A DNA stretch of 64,000 bases, taken from the NCBI RefSeq assembly GCF_000217795.1, contig NC_015681.1, forward strand, positions 2,037,244 through 2,101,243. Reading direction: 5' to 3'. A program made the translations under genes and the position numbers. The notes beneath the pieces are model-generated. The model was not told the origin of the DNA and did no database searches. It was given only the letters and a program-made list of their open reading frames with translations. Shown in pieces: positions 1-7,780 of this stretch. The first letter of the stretch is position 1; each line of letters begins with the position of its first letter. This DNA is from Thermodesulfatator indicus DSM 15286 (GTDB lineage Bacteria > Desulfobacterota > Thermodesulfobacteria > Thermodesulfobacteriales > Thermodesulfatatoraceae).

Positions 1-189
1 CTCATCCTTAAAATCTTTGAATTCACGGCTTAGGCCTTCGTGATATTTTCGTAGTTCAAGGACCGCCATTAAATTGTCTGTAGAAATTTGGCGCAATAAT
101 TCCAGCTCTTTAATGGTACGATCTACTTTTTCTTCTTGATTTTTTAGTTCCTGTTTTATCTCCTGAATTTCCATGGCTATTTCTCTCAC
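1..189 (-). CDS. Partial coiled-coil protein of unknown function
   Basis: The 5' 63 codons of a gene that continues past the left edge. It begins with GTG at 189-187, seven bases after a strong GGAGG site; an internal ATG at 174 lacks such a site. The visible protein is highly charged, with heptad-like Leu, Ile and Val spacing (for example IKELELLRQIS), so a coiled coil is likely. No family is recognised. It lies in the same orientation as the next two features and probably belongs to the mobile element. Nothing in the sequence shows its function. Confidence 0.6.
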   Translation of the reverse strand, partial: MREIAMEIQEIKQELKNQEEKVDRTIKELELLRQISTDNLMAVLELRKYHEGLSREFKDFKDE

Positions 190-320
190 GTTTTTACCTC
201 CATTCTATATCGAAAGACTTTAATAGTCCATTTCAAATCGCTCCTCATAAGCAGCCTCAAGGCCATATTTCCAGAACGGGAGTGGCCGTAAAAACGTTTC
301 CTCCCCCGACGGGGCGAGTT

Positions 321-734
321 TTAAAATTCATTGTCGGCGGATTCCGCGGTGGTTTCTTGTTCTTTGGGAGAATCCGCAAAACGTACAATTACGTAATCGG
401 CACCATTTTCCGATTTTTTACCATTAACCGCGAAGATATTTACCGGAATTCCCAGAATGTTCCCCGAAAGGAAACTTCTTTTTTTATTTTTATTCTTTTT
501 GAGCCAGAAGGCACCTATTTGTTTTTTTTCGCAATATAATACGAAGTCGGGATGTTTGTCAGATTCTTTTTCTTCCTCACGGAATAGAGCCACCGAAACT
601 CTGCCGAGCGGTCCCAGATCAAGCCGACCGCCCTTATACTTTTTCCCTTCATCCATAACCCGGTTCCATAAAGAACCGATTTTAACGAGTTTTTCTTTTT
701 TTACCTCTTTGTTGTTTTGTCCTTTCTTTGTCAT
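321..734 (-). CDS. Small DUF736-like protein of mobile elements
   Basis: A 137-residue protein. The ATG at 734 is chosen because a GGAGGGAGGA tract lies directly before it, although the frame is open further upstream. The first 30 residues are Lys-rich. The core has an IGSLW start near residue 33, a KYKGGRLDLGPLG strand pair, and KHPDFVLYCE near residue 80, which resembles DUF736-type proteins carried by conjugative elements and plasmids. Their role is not firmly known. It follows the structured RNA at 755-1036 on the same strand, so that RNA may act as its leader. Family assignment is by pattern only. Confidence 0.55.
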   Translation of the reverse strand: MTKKGQNNKEVKKEKLVKIGSLWNRVMDEGKKYKGGRLDLGPLGRVSVALFREEEKESDKHPDFVLYCEKKQIGAFWLKKNKNKKRSFLSGNILGIPVNIFAVNGKKSENGADYVIVRFADSPKEQETTAESADNEF

Positions 735-754
735 AACTCCTCCCTCCTTACGTA

Positions 755-1036
755 AATTTTTCTCCACCCGTCGCACGGTGTGGCCGGAGGGCCACTAGGC
801 CGCCGCGCTTACACCGACCGAAAACCTCTGCGCGGGTAGGGGAGAACCCGGCCCACACGCAGAGGGTCATGCGGCGGGCGGAGACCGAAGGAGGGAGAAG
901 CCCCCAACAGCGGGGGAAACCTCCTGGTCTCCCCCGCCGCGGGGGATAATACGATCCGACGGAGATTCCGTCGGGCAATATCTTATCCCGGAACAACCGG
1001 GATCAGCTCTCCACCGCCTGTGGCGGTAGAGCCTCA
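755..1036 (-). ncRNA. GC-rich multi-hairpin RNA candidate, possibly HEARO/omega-RNA-like
   Basis: This 280-base gap contains many exact complementary segments: 768-778 (CCGT/ACGG), 780-785 with 790-795, 825-832 with 858-865 (CCTCTGCG), 880-886 with 926-932 (GGAGACC), 931-945, 956-962 with 968-974, 985-991 with 997-1003, and 1013-1018 with 1022-1027. Read on the minus strand they form a chain of nested and tandem hairpins ending about 20 bases before the start of the 137-residue gene. Size, GC content and position ahead of an ORF recall HEARO RNAs, the omega RNAs of IscB/IsrB nucleases, but no such nuclease gene is visible. The structure is seen; the family is a guess. Short open frames inside it are treated as accidental. 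Confidence 0.5.
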
Positions 1037-1079
1037 AACAAAACCGAATTTTCAAAGAACCGAAAGCAAACAAAAAATT

Positions 1080-1202
1080 TTGAAATTATTTTAGCTACAT
1101 GAAACAAGAAAATAGGTGCGAAGTTTTTTCAAAACTTTGTTTTTTACTTCGTTTTTTTAAAAAATTTTGTACCATTACAGGAATGATCAGGAATGAAATT
1201 TG
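1080..1202. other. AT-rich spacer between structured RNA and relaxase-like gene
   Basis: A strongly AT-rich stretch with poly-T and poly-A runs and a weak hairpin (AAGTTTT/AAAACTT around 1122-1138). No gene is supported. It could hold the promoter of the leftward RNA and DUF736-like unit, but no convincing promoter boxes were found. Confidence 0.4.
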
Positions 1203-3212
1203 CTAGTCACCGGGCGGTGAGCTCCCCGGCGGGGCCACCCCCTTAATCCTAAGATCCGCGATTACGGGATGCGATTTTCTTTGTTTTTCCAGTTCATCGA
1301 TCGGGATTCCGAAAGCATCCGCTTTTACGGGAATATAAAATGTTCTGGTGTAGTCGTTTTTCTTGGGATTCCAGACCCAGAAAAAATTTCCGTAAAAGCT
1401 TTCGGAAACAAGTTTTTCCGCCGCCCATCCCCTGCGCCGGATTTCGTCGTAAAAACTCTGTAAACAGCTCTTTTTAATGGGTTTTTCGGTTGAGTGGTAG
1501 AAGGAGTCGTCGAGACCTATTTCACGGGCGGTTTCGCTGATGGCCAGATGTAAACTTTCAGCCTGTATGTAGACGATTCCGTCCGGCTGAGAAAAGGCTA
1601 CGAAGGAACCGTTAGGAAGCACCTGATTTACCGGAATTTTTGCGAAAACCCTCTCCAGGGGAAAACTATCGGGGATGGATCTGGTTTCCGGCTTACCGGA
1701 GATAGTTTCCGGACGCACCACAGGCGGCGAAAATTTTTCTCCGGCGAGCCTTTCGGCCTCCTCTTCCCGGGCTTCTTTATCGGCCCTGATTAAAATTTCA
1801 AGCTCCACCGGTGTCTTTTCATCTATACGTTCGTGATGCCTCTTCACGATATCCGTAAGGGCCTCCCGCCAGGGATGATCTCTGAGGAGCTTACCCAGTA
1901 AGGCGGCCGAGTGCAGGGAATGGCTTGCCGTTGAGTAATCTTCACCCGAAACGGAGGGAAGTTTTCCGAGGTCGTGGGCCAGGGCACAGAGGATCAGCCG
2001 GGGAGCCGAGGCCCTCCATCCGTCGGGCATCCTCCGCCGGGCCACCGCAAGAACCTTCTCGGCCGTGTTCACAGAATGTTCAAGAAGGGAAACCTTAGCC
2101 AAAAGATCAAAATGATTTTTAGGACGTAAAGCATCCGCCGGGTCCTTTCCGGCGACGGAGGGGAAACGGGCCCCCTCTGAAATGAGAAGCTCCGCAACTT
2201 GATCCACAGCTTCCGAAAGACCACTTCTTTCGAAGTCCTTTCGGTATTCCTCAAGAAGTCTTTTCAATCTCCCTTCGGGGTCTTTCGGAAGATGGCTTTC
2301 GTTATCGGGGGCTTCCGATTTAGTCGCCTTTTGAGGCACCTCCCGCGGTTCGGTCCTTTCGATGTTCGGTTCTCTTTTCGGTTCCGGTTCGGTTTTTGGA
2401 GTTGTTTCGGATGAGGGCGCAGGGCTTGCCGGTATCCATAGGTTCCTCAGTTCCCGAAGATCCGCGACCAGCGTGTTTCCCTCCGGTTCCAGGCGAATCT
2501 CGACTTCCCTTCCGCAGATACCCCTGGTTTTGAGGATGACAGGTTCCCTTTCCGGATCTTCCGGTGTCCCTTCGCGTTCGATGGCAGGGACTTCGGTTTT
2601 CCGTTTTGCCGATCTTGACGGAAGGAACCTTAACAGGACGAAGGGTACGAAGGGTACGATTGCGGCCGCAAGCCGGACGACGAAAGAGGCGGGATAGAGA
2701 ACCAGAGTTTTTCCCGCGGCCACGACGACCACGGGATCGAGCCGCGGGGCATACCATCCCACGGCCCCCCACCAGAGTGAAAGGAGTGCGACCAGAGCGA
2801 ATTCCGAAGGATGCCCGGTCCGACAGAGGGGAAAACGAATTTTCCATCCGGCAAGACTGATTCCCATTGGAGTAAGCGCATCCGCAAACAGGTGAAATAC
2901 AGGACCTAAGAATAATGCATGTGGTGATAAAGAGTTAAAGCCATATTCCGTCGGTAAGAGGATTTTCCACTCATTCAGGAAGAAAATCGGAATTACATTT
3001 TTGTTTTCAAGGAGAACCACCAGAAAAAGTAGAAAAAGCCATAGAATCAGATCGTGCGATATTCCACGGTGTTTGAGAATCCTTATGGGTCCTATGCGTT
3101 CAATTCTATCGGGAATAACGGCTGCTCCCGCTATACAGGCAACCTCGGGGGGTGAATACCCCAGGGCCCAGGCAAGTGTTCCGGCGAAAAGTATATGACT
3201 TTTACCCGTCAT
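1203..3212 (-). CDS. YdjM-like membrane hydrolase fused to HD-domain (MOBH/TraI_2-like) relaxase
   Basis: A 669-residue protein with three parts. Residues 1-200 match the YdjM/DUF457 inner-membrane metal-dependent hydrolase pattern: GKSHILF, PDRIE, HRGISHD and HLFADALTPMG, with several hydrophobic helices. Residues 210-320 are a Pro/Glu/Lys-rich linker. Residues 350-500 hold an HD domain with SLLEHSVNTAEK, LAHDLGKL and KRHHE, as in TraI_2-type (MOBH) relaxases. The last 120 residues resemble the TraI_2 C-terminal winged-helix region. It is transcribed away from a coupling-ATPase gene, which suits a DNA-transfer role at the membrane. A catalytic triple-His motif typical of MOBH is not clear, so it may instead be a nucleotide hydrolase. 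The ribosome site is weak. Confidence 0.6.
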   Translation of the reverse strand: MTGKSHILFAGTLAWALGYSPPEVACIAGAAVIPDRIERIGPIRILKHRGISHDLILWLFLLFLVVLLENKNVIPIFFLNEWKILLPTEYGFNSLSPHALFLGPVFHLFADALTPMGISLAGWKIRFPLCRTGHPSEFALVALLSLWWGAVGWYAPRLDPVVVVAAGKTLVLYPASFVVRLAAAIVPFVPFVLLRFLPSRSAKRKTEVPAIEREGTPEDPEREPVILKTRGICGREVEIRLEPEGNTLVADLRELRNLWIPASPAPSSETTPKTEPEPKREPNIERTEPREVPQKATKSEAPDNESHLPKDPEGRLKRLLEEYRKDFERSGLSEAVDQVAELLISEGARFPSVAGKDPADALRPKNHFDLLAKVSLLEHSVNTAEKVLAVARRRMPDGWRASAPRLILCALAHDLGKLPSVSGEDYSTASHSLHSAALLGKLLRDHPWREALTDIVKRHHERIDEKTPVELEILIRADKEAREEEAERLAGEKFSPPVVRPETISGKPETRSIPDSFPLERVFAKIPVNQVLPNGSFVAFSQPDGIVYIQAESLHLAISETAREIGLDDSFYHSTEKPIKKSCLQSFYDEIRRRGWAAEKLVSESFYGNFFWVWNPKKNDYTRTFYIPVKADAFGIPIDELEKQRKSHPVIADLRIKGVAPPGSSPPGD

Positions 3213-3258
3213 TTCGGTTGAAGAATATCCTGCACTAAATTACATACCGTCCCGTTTA

Positions 3259-3317
3259 TTTCAAAAAAGAGGGCTATAAAGATTAAATTTTTGAAATTTT
3301 GATCCCTCTATAGGAGG
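3259..3317 (+). promoter_or_regulatory. Interleaved inverted repeats in coupling-ATPase leader
   Basis: Two inverted repeats are interlaced: TTTCAAAAA 3259-3267 with TTTTTGAAA 3288-3296, and AGAGGG 3268-3273 with CCCTCT 3304-3309. CCTC at 3305-3308 can also pair with GAGG of the Shine-Dalgarno at 3314-3317. A pseudoknot-like or switching leader is possible. Function is inference. Confidence 0.35.
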
Positions 3318-3339
3318 CGAAGCATATAAAAATATCTCC

Positions 3340-4767
3340 ATGTTCAGATGGTCTAAGTCAGGAAGTCCATCTTCGGAATGGATCATTACGGATAGAGCCG
3401 TTGATTTAAGGAAACCCCGGGCCCGGGCCCGACCCGAAAAATTTGCCATACCGGATTCCAGACGCGTTCATATTCTCACCATAGGGGGATCCGGTTCCGG
3501 AAAGTCAAGACTGCTGATGGACGAAATCAGACGAGCGGTGGAAATCGGCTGGGATCTGGTGGTAATTGATCCCAAGGGGGAAATGGATCGTTCGGCACTA
3601 TTTCCCGTTATGTTTGAAGCCGCTTTAAAATCAAATAGACTTGAAGATCTCGCCTATACTGATCTGGCTGACCCCGAGGTTTCATTCAGGTTTAATCCTT
3701 TTTCTTTTCCCTTTCCCGGAGATGCCGGGCTTGATGAGGTGGCAAACCTTCTGGTGGCTATGATTGAAAAAGGAAAGGAGCCTTTTTTCAGACAACAGGC
3801 CTTTAAGGTTTGTAAGTTTGCGATTTATGCCTACGATTATCTTAAAAGACGCGAGGGGAAGGAACCCACTTTCAGTATTTCCGTTCTCCAGGAGATTACC
3901 ACCTACGAATGGATTAAAAGTCAGGTAGAAATTTTCACCCGTGAGGCGATGGTTGATCCCCGGGGAAAAATGATAGCCCTTATGGGGGGTTCCGTTGCCG
4001 AGCTCGATCCCAGAAAATTTGAGGAAACCATATCCTCACTTTCAAACCTCATGAGCCAGATATCGGTCGGTTCAATCAGGGAAATTATTGATGTTAAGGA
4101 TAATCCCGTTTTTACCCGGCCGTGGAAGGGGAAAGGCATTTTACTTTATATTTTTACTGCCTCCATGACCCTTCCCGAAACCTCCCGTATGTTTTCAAAG
4201 CTCGTGCTTACCTGGTTGCTTACAACGGCGGGAAAGATTTATCGCCGGGATGAGGGACGACTCAAAAGAAGACTGCTCGTAGTGGTTGATGAAGCGGCCA
4301 GGGCCGTTTTCCCGGAGATGATAAACCTTGTGGACAAGGCGAGGGGGGCGGGCATATATCTTCATTTTGCGGCCCAGAGTATTGCCAACTTTGATGTTGA
4401 ACTGGGGTCCGCGGCCAAAAGAAACGAGCTGCTTGCAAATTTCGGGACGCAGATATTTCTCTACTGCGGTGACGACGAGTGCACCGGAAGGTACGTAACC
4501 GAAAAAGGCGGTACGGTCGTACTTCCAGAAGTGGTGAAGGGTTCCGGCGGTCTCGGTGCCGACGGTATCGTACGGGAGAAAGAGGTTTATGTCATTCGCC
4601 CCGGTGCTATAAGCACTTTGGAGCCTCCCGATCAGGAAAGGAATCTCGGCGGACAGTTTATCGCTTTTACACCGGACAAAAAGGGTGTCCGTGTCCTCAC
4701 GGGAAGGGTTAAACATATACCGTCAGCAAATATAAGAATCAAGGGCATGAAGACGGTAAGAGTTTAG
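3340..4767 (+). CDS. TraD/VirD4-like coupling ATPase of DNA transfer
   Basis: A 475-residue ATPase. Walker A is GGSGSGKS near residue 50 and Walker B is LLVVVDEAA near residue 310. The C-terminal part (FLYCGDDECTGRYV and onward) resembles the TraG/TraD TraM-recognition region. Coupling proteins pump the relaxosome DNA into a type IV secretion channel. No N-terminal transmembrane helices are present, as in some soluble coupling proteins. The only good ribosome site, AGGAGG at 3312-3317, lies 22 bases before the ATG, which is unusually far; no better start exists. It is divergent from the relaxase-like gene, forming the transfer pair. No secretion-channel genes are in view. Confidence 0.75.
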   Translation: MFRWSKSGSPSSEWIITDRAVDLRKPRARARPEKFAIPDSRRVHILTIGGSGSGKSRLLMDEIRRAVEIGWDLVVIDPKGEMDRSALFPVMFEAALKSNRLEDLAYTDLADPEVSFRFNPFSFPFPGDAGLDEVANLLVAMIEKGKEPFFRQQAFKVCKFAIYAYDYLKRREGKEPTFSISVLQEITTYEWIKSQVEIFTREAMVDPRGKMIALMGGSVAELDPRKFEETISSLSNLMSQISVGSIREIIDVKDNPVFTRPWKGKGILLYIFTASMTLPETSRMFSKLVLTWLLTTAGKIYRRDEGRLKRRLLVVVDEAARAVFPEMINLVDKARGAGIYLHFAAQSIANFDVELGSAAKRNELLANFGTQIFLYCGDDECTGRYVTEKGGTVVLPEVVKGSGGLGADGIVREKEVYVIRPGAISTLEPPDQERNLGGQFIAFTPDKKGVRVLTGRVKHIPSANIRIKGMKTVRV

Positions 4768-4793
4768 AATTCTCGCTTGAAATTAACCGGATC

Positions 4794-5294
4794 TCAAGTC
4801 AGTCTGGGATCTATCCTTTCCACAAAGGAGATTCTATCAAAGTCTTTGTCCGATGAGAGTAAATACTTCAGGTTGAACCTTTGTATTGTGGCGAGAATCA
4901 GAGCATCATTTCCAAACAGTCCATGTGCATCCATAATGTAAGGCATTTTCTTTAGCTCCGTGTATGAAATTCCTTTAACCTCTATCCTTGCTTTATTTAC
5001 AAATTCGATGACCCTTTGAACGTCCTCTGCCACCAATTTTATTTTGCTCCTGTCCCTTTTTAGCCTTTTCAGCACTTTTGTCTCTATTCCGAACTTTGCT
5101 TTCGCCGAGATTATCATAACCTTGAAACACACTTCATCGAGAACTCTTACGGTTGTAATCAGAGTCAGCCATTTCTTCTCGGCAAAGCTAAAAATTTCTT
5201 TTGCAAGATTATTACATTGTCCGGTAAAGAAGTAAATAAAGGCGTTGGAATCAACAAAGATCTTTTTTTGATAAAGATGTTTCAGGTCAACCAT
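4794..5294 (-). CDS. PIN-domain toxin (VapC-like RNase)
   Basis: A 166-residue PIN-domain protein. The opening FVDSNAFIYF supplies the first catalytic Asp, and the C-terminal part GNDALILATIQRF followed by LLSSDKDFD supplies the later acidic residues. PIN toxins are Mg-dependent RNases that cleave tRNA, rRNA or mRNA. Its ATG lies three bases after the stop of the partner gene 5298-5657, the usual antitoxin-toxin order. The pair sits within the mobile element and probably stabilises it. All expected acidic positions appear present, so it looks intact. Sub-family is uncertain. Confidence 0.8.
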   Translation of the reverse strand: MVDLKHLYQKKIFVDSNAFIYFFTGQCNNLAKEIFSFAEKKWLTLITTVRVLDEVCFKVMIISAKAKFGIETKVLKRLKRDRSKIKLVAEDVQRVIEFVNKARIEVKGISYTELKKMPYIMDAHGLFGNDALILATIQRFNLKYLLSSDKDFDRISFVERIDPRLT

Positions 5295-5297
5295 TGA

Positions 5298-5657
5298 TTA
5301 CATGCCTTCGTAAAAAATTTCTTCCGATTCTGCTACTTTCTTGACGAAATCTCTATCCTCAGGTGGAACTTTGAGAAATCCGTAATACTCTTCTACAAGA
5401 CCGATGCTTTCTTTTTTTTTGTAAAGCTCAAAGGCTTTTTGCTGTATTTCCCTGTAGGTGGGCGTTCTTCCTTCCTCTTTCATCAAAGTGGTGATAGCCT
5501 CAATCAAAAAAGGCCGAAGGTGTTCGGGCGTTTTTACCCTTCTATGTTTTCCCTTCCTATTGATCGCAATTCGGTTTTTGTCCTTCAGGCCCAGCTCCTC
5601 TTTTATCTGAGCGATATGACAGGTTTTGAACGCGTAAGGTGAAGTGATCTTGCGCAC
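5298..5657 (-). CDS. Putative antitoxin of the PIN toxin
   Basis: A 119-residue basic protein starting at GTG 5657, chosen because GGGGG lies about seven bases upstream. The middle contains RTPTYREIQQKAFELYKKKE, which looks helical and may bind DNA; the acidic C-terminus (EESEEIFYEG type) could wrap the toxin. No known antitoxin family is recognised with certainty. The assignment rests on position: it precedes and nearly abuts the PIN gene. A short inverted AGTCT/AGACT repeat lies upstream near 5690-5710 and could be an autoregulatory operator. Confidence 0.6.
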   Translation of the reverse strand: MRKITSPYAFKTCHIAQIKEELGLKDKNRIAINRKGKHRRVKTPEHLRPFLIEAITTLMKEEGRTPTYREIQQKAFELYKKKESIGLVEEYYGFLKVPPEDRDFVKKVAESEEIFYEGM

Positions 5658-5811
5658 TTTTTATCCCCCTCTATTTTTCTTTTTAAGAATAGTCTATTTT
5701 TAAAGACTGTCAAGAAAAAGACTGTAAAATTGGTAGCAGACTCAATAGCAGGGATGACCATCTTTTGAAGGGTATATGAATATTTTTGAGATCCGACAAT
5801 GAAAAATGTTT

Positions 5812-6354
5812 TTAGTCAAAAAATGAATGACGGTGTTTACTAATTTTTCTAAGCCCTCGCCATATTCTCAATCTTGCCTCGCTGGCCTTAAGCAGAAAAG
5901 GCCACTCGCTATCACACGTGGCCAGCTCGTTTGCTAAAACTTCCGGATGCGGTTCTGTCTTCTGAAGAATTCGCTCAAACTCTGGCGTGGGCAACCAGCA
6001 GAGAAAGCCCACGATGCCGGCGTCTTTTTCAAGGCCGTTGCGTGCCCACAAAGACGGCGCGTGCGGCAAAAGTTCACCGGTTTCGTAATGCCCTAGGGCC
6101 AGGTGGCCAGCCTCGTGACCCAGGGAAAGCAGGAGTTCAAGAGGATTGGCCCCGGTATTATAGAGTATAAATTTTTTATCCCGGTAGAAGAGAAAGGTGG
6201 TAACTTTAACGGTACGGTCTTGAAGGGGGATGGCGCCGAGATTTTCTATCCAGACAAGAAGGTCATCAAAACTAAATGGCTTACAATTAAACCCTGCCCT
6301 TCGGCCCCAGACATATTCGAGTCTTTTCAAGTCTCGGTAAGTTCGGGGGAACAT
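5812..6354 (-). CDS. ImmA/IrrE-type metallopeptidase
   Basis: A 180-residue protein with the zinc-peptidase motif HEAGHLALGH near residue 80 and a downstream Glu-rich helix (LANELATCDSEWPFLL) typical of ImmA/IrrE proteins. Such enzymes cleave the element's own repressor after a signal, as in ICEBs1. A repressor gene lies two genes upstream on the same strand, separated by a NYN gene, so these probably form one leftward transcript controlling the element. No clear ribosome site precedes the ATG at 6354, so translation may be coupled to the NYN gene ending at 6372. Confidence 0.8.
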   Translation of the reverse strand: MFPRTYRDLKRLEYVWGRRAGFNCKPFSFDDLLVWIENLGAIPLQDRTVKVTTFLFYRDKKFILYNTGANPLELLLSLGHEAGHLALGHYETGELLPHAPSLWARNGLEKDAGIVGFLCWLPTPEFERILQKTEPHPEVLANELATCDSEWPFLLKASEARLRIWRGLRKISKHRHSFFD

Positions 6355-6371
6355 TTTTGAACTTTAAGCAT

Positions 6372-7142
6372 TTAATGTTTGGGATCATATAGTTTCTGAC
6401 ATATTTCGAAATAACGTCTTTCTCTTATGAAATCACTATGAAGAAACAATTCTGAGGGTATTTCATCTTTTATTTCGGTAAAAACTGGCAAAACTACTTG
6501 TATTCCTTCCAAACGTGCAGTTTTAAAGGCTGGTTGCATGTCGGTATCGTAAGAAAAAATGATGATTCTATCTACAAGACGTTTATATGCTAAATGTGCT
6601 ATATCAAGCCCCATCAGCATGTCCACCTTTTTTTGAACTAAGTCTGGTTTATAGTTGTCTTTTTCGACTTTCCAGCCTCTAAAAACTGTTTTTCCTAGTC
6701 TTAAGGCTATTAAGCTGCATTTTCCTAGCCTTTTTAAGAAATTTTCGTAAGTTTGGCGGTTTCTTTTTATTCTCAGATTAATCTCGTTTTCCTTGCTCTT
6801 TTTTTCTTCAGGAGAAAGTCTGATATGGGATGGCAACCTCAACTCTTGTTCAAAAGGTTTGGAAGCATAAATGAAGATTCGGTATGGTATTTCGTTTGGT
6901 TCTAGAAAATTCAGTAAAAAAACCGGCAATCTTTCTGTGTAAGCATTGTAAGAGAAACGTTCTGAAGGATTGGGGGACTTGAGTTTTGGATTGGCAAAAA
7001 CTTTATATCTAATATTTTCCCAATCAACTACGATGGCTACCTTAAAATAGCACCCTGAGGGGTGGACTCTGTTTCCACCGCTCAGGGTGCTTTCGGGTTG
7101 CACTGCAGTTTCGGTATGTACTCTATCTTCTTTCCTTTCCAT
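6372..7142 (-). CDS. NYN/PIN-like nuclease domain protein (DUF88/LabA-like)
   Basis: A 256-residue protein, taking ATG 7142 directly after the repressor stop. The NYN fold signature is IVVDWENIR near residue 38, with a later acidic segment IIIFSYDTDMQPAF near residue 205. NYN domains are PIN-like Mg-dependent ribonucleases. The first 30 residues are a poorly conserved extension whose DNA contains a long hairpin (7049-7091). It lies between a repressor and an ImmA-like protease, where ICEBs1-type modules have no such gene, so a defence or regulatory RNase role is possible. Confidence 0.7.
   Translation of the reverse strand: MERKEDRVHTETAVQPESTLSGGNRVHPSGCYFKVAIVVDWENIRYKVFANPKLKSPNPSERFSYNAYTERLPVFLLNFLEPNEIPYRIFIYASKPFEQELRLPSHIRLSPEEKKSKENEINLRIKRNRQTYENFLKRLGKCSLIALRLGKTVFRGWKVEKDNYKPDLVQKKVDMLMGLDIAHLAYKRLVDRIIIFSYDTDMQPAFKTARLEGIQVVLPVFTEIKDEIPSELFLHSDFIRERRYFEICQKLYDPKH
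7049..7091. repeat. Long inverted repeat inside the NYN gene
   Basis: Outer arms 7049-7059 and 7081-7091 (AGCACCCTGAG and its complement) and inner arms 7061-7066 and 7074-7079 (GGTGGA and complement) pair perfectly around a seven-base loop, with one G/G mismatch. No T-run follows on either strand, so it is not a classical terminator. Role unknown. Confidence 0.6.
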
Positions 7143-7143
7143 A

Positions 7144-7692
7144 TTACTTATCGCTTCCTTTGTCAAGAGACTTTAAGTCTTCCTCGGGCACAGTGATCAT
7201 CTCTTCTTCGCTCTCGACCCTGATACCTCTTTTACGAAGCTCTTCATCAAGGCGCTTAGTCACTTTTTTCCAATAAGAAAGGGCCTCTTTGTAGGCTTCA
7301 ATCACTTCTTCTTCTGTTTCGAGTTTTGGAATACGGTCGCGGAAGAGGGGGTCTCCCATGGCTCCGAGGGCCACCTGGATGCCCGCGTGCTGAGCCGCAA
7401 GCTGCCACACGGAATAGTAGCGCTCCCGGGCCGGCTGGCACATAATATTGTCAAACCCGGGAAAAGGTTCCGGTTCAGGAGCTTTAAGAAGGTCTGAAAT
7501 TTCTACATTTAAAATTTTTGCAATTTCTTCTAACAGTTCTGGCCGAGGAAAAAGTTCACCTTTTTCCCAGCGATGAACAGTATTCCAGTGGACCTTTAAA
7601 CGGTTTGCCAGATCCTGTTTGGTCAAATTGGCTTTTTTCCGATAAATAGCCAAATTCTTTCCAAAAATCATTTTCATCTTATGAGCTTCCAT
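7144..7692 (-). CDS. XRE-family repressor (ImmR/CI-like)
   Basis: A protein of about 182 residues with an N-terminal HTH_3 domain (LTKQDLANRLKVHWNTVHRW, residues 22-41), then a helical C-terminal region rich in Glu. It probably represses the divergent gene at 7781 and the element's transfer and excision genes. ATG 7692 is used here; an alternative ATG at 7677 has GGAAG eight bases upstream and may be the true start. Two symmetric GTTATA/TATAAC sites lie in the 85-base gap with the divergent gene and are candidate operators. The metallopeptidase two genes downstream may inactivate it. Confidence 0.8.
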   Translation of the reverse strand: MEAHKMKMIFGKNLAIYRKKANLTKQDLANRLKVHWNTVHRWEKGELFPRPELLEEIAKILNVEISDLLKAPEPEPFPGFDNIMCQPARERYYSVWQLAAQHAGIQVALGAMGDPLFRDRIPKLETEEEVIEAYKEALSYWKKVTKRLDEELRKRGIRVESEEEMITVPEEDLKSLDKGSDK

Positions 7693-7701
7693 CAAAAGTC
7701 A

Positions 7702-7780
7702 TATAACTATTTTTGTTATACATCCTCAATATTACGATTAAAGATTGACAACATTTACGAGTTCCGTTATATAACGAAAC
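7702..7780 (+). promoter_or_regulatory. Divergent operator region with sigma70-type promoter for the Cro-like gene
   Basis: TTGACA at 7745-7750 and TATATA at 7768-7773 are separated by exactly 17 bases. The palindrome CGTTATATAACG (7765-7776) covers the -10 box. A second site, TATAAC 7702-7707 with GTTATA 7715-7720, lies near the repressor start. A start point about seven bases after the -10 falls at the ATG (7781), so the mRNA is probably leaderless. Confidence 0.65.

Noticed and set aside
755-1036. Group I or II intron or RNase P RNA
   Set aside because: No domain V, no conserved RNase P motifs and no split gene at its borders were found.
748-1073. Short open frames in the GC-rich gap
   Set aside because: They lack ribosome sites and fall inside dense exact inverted repeats, so an RNA explains the stretch better.
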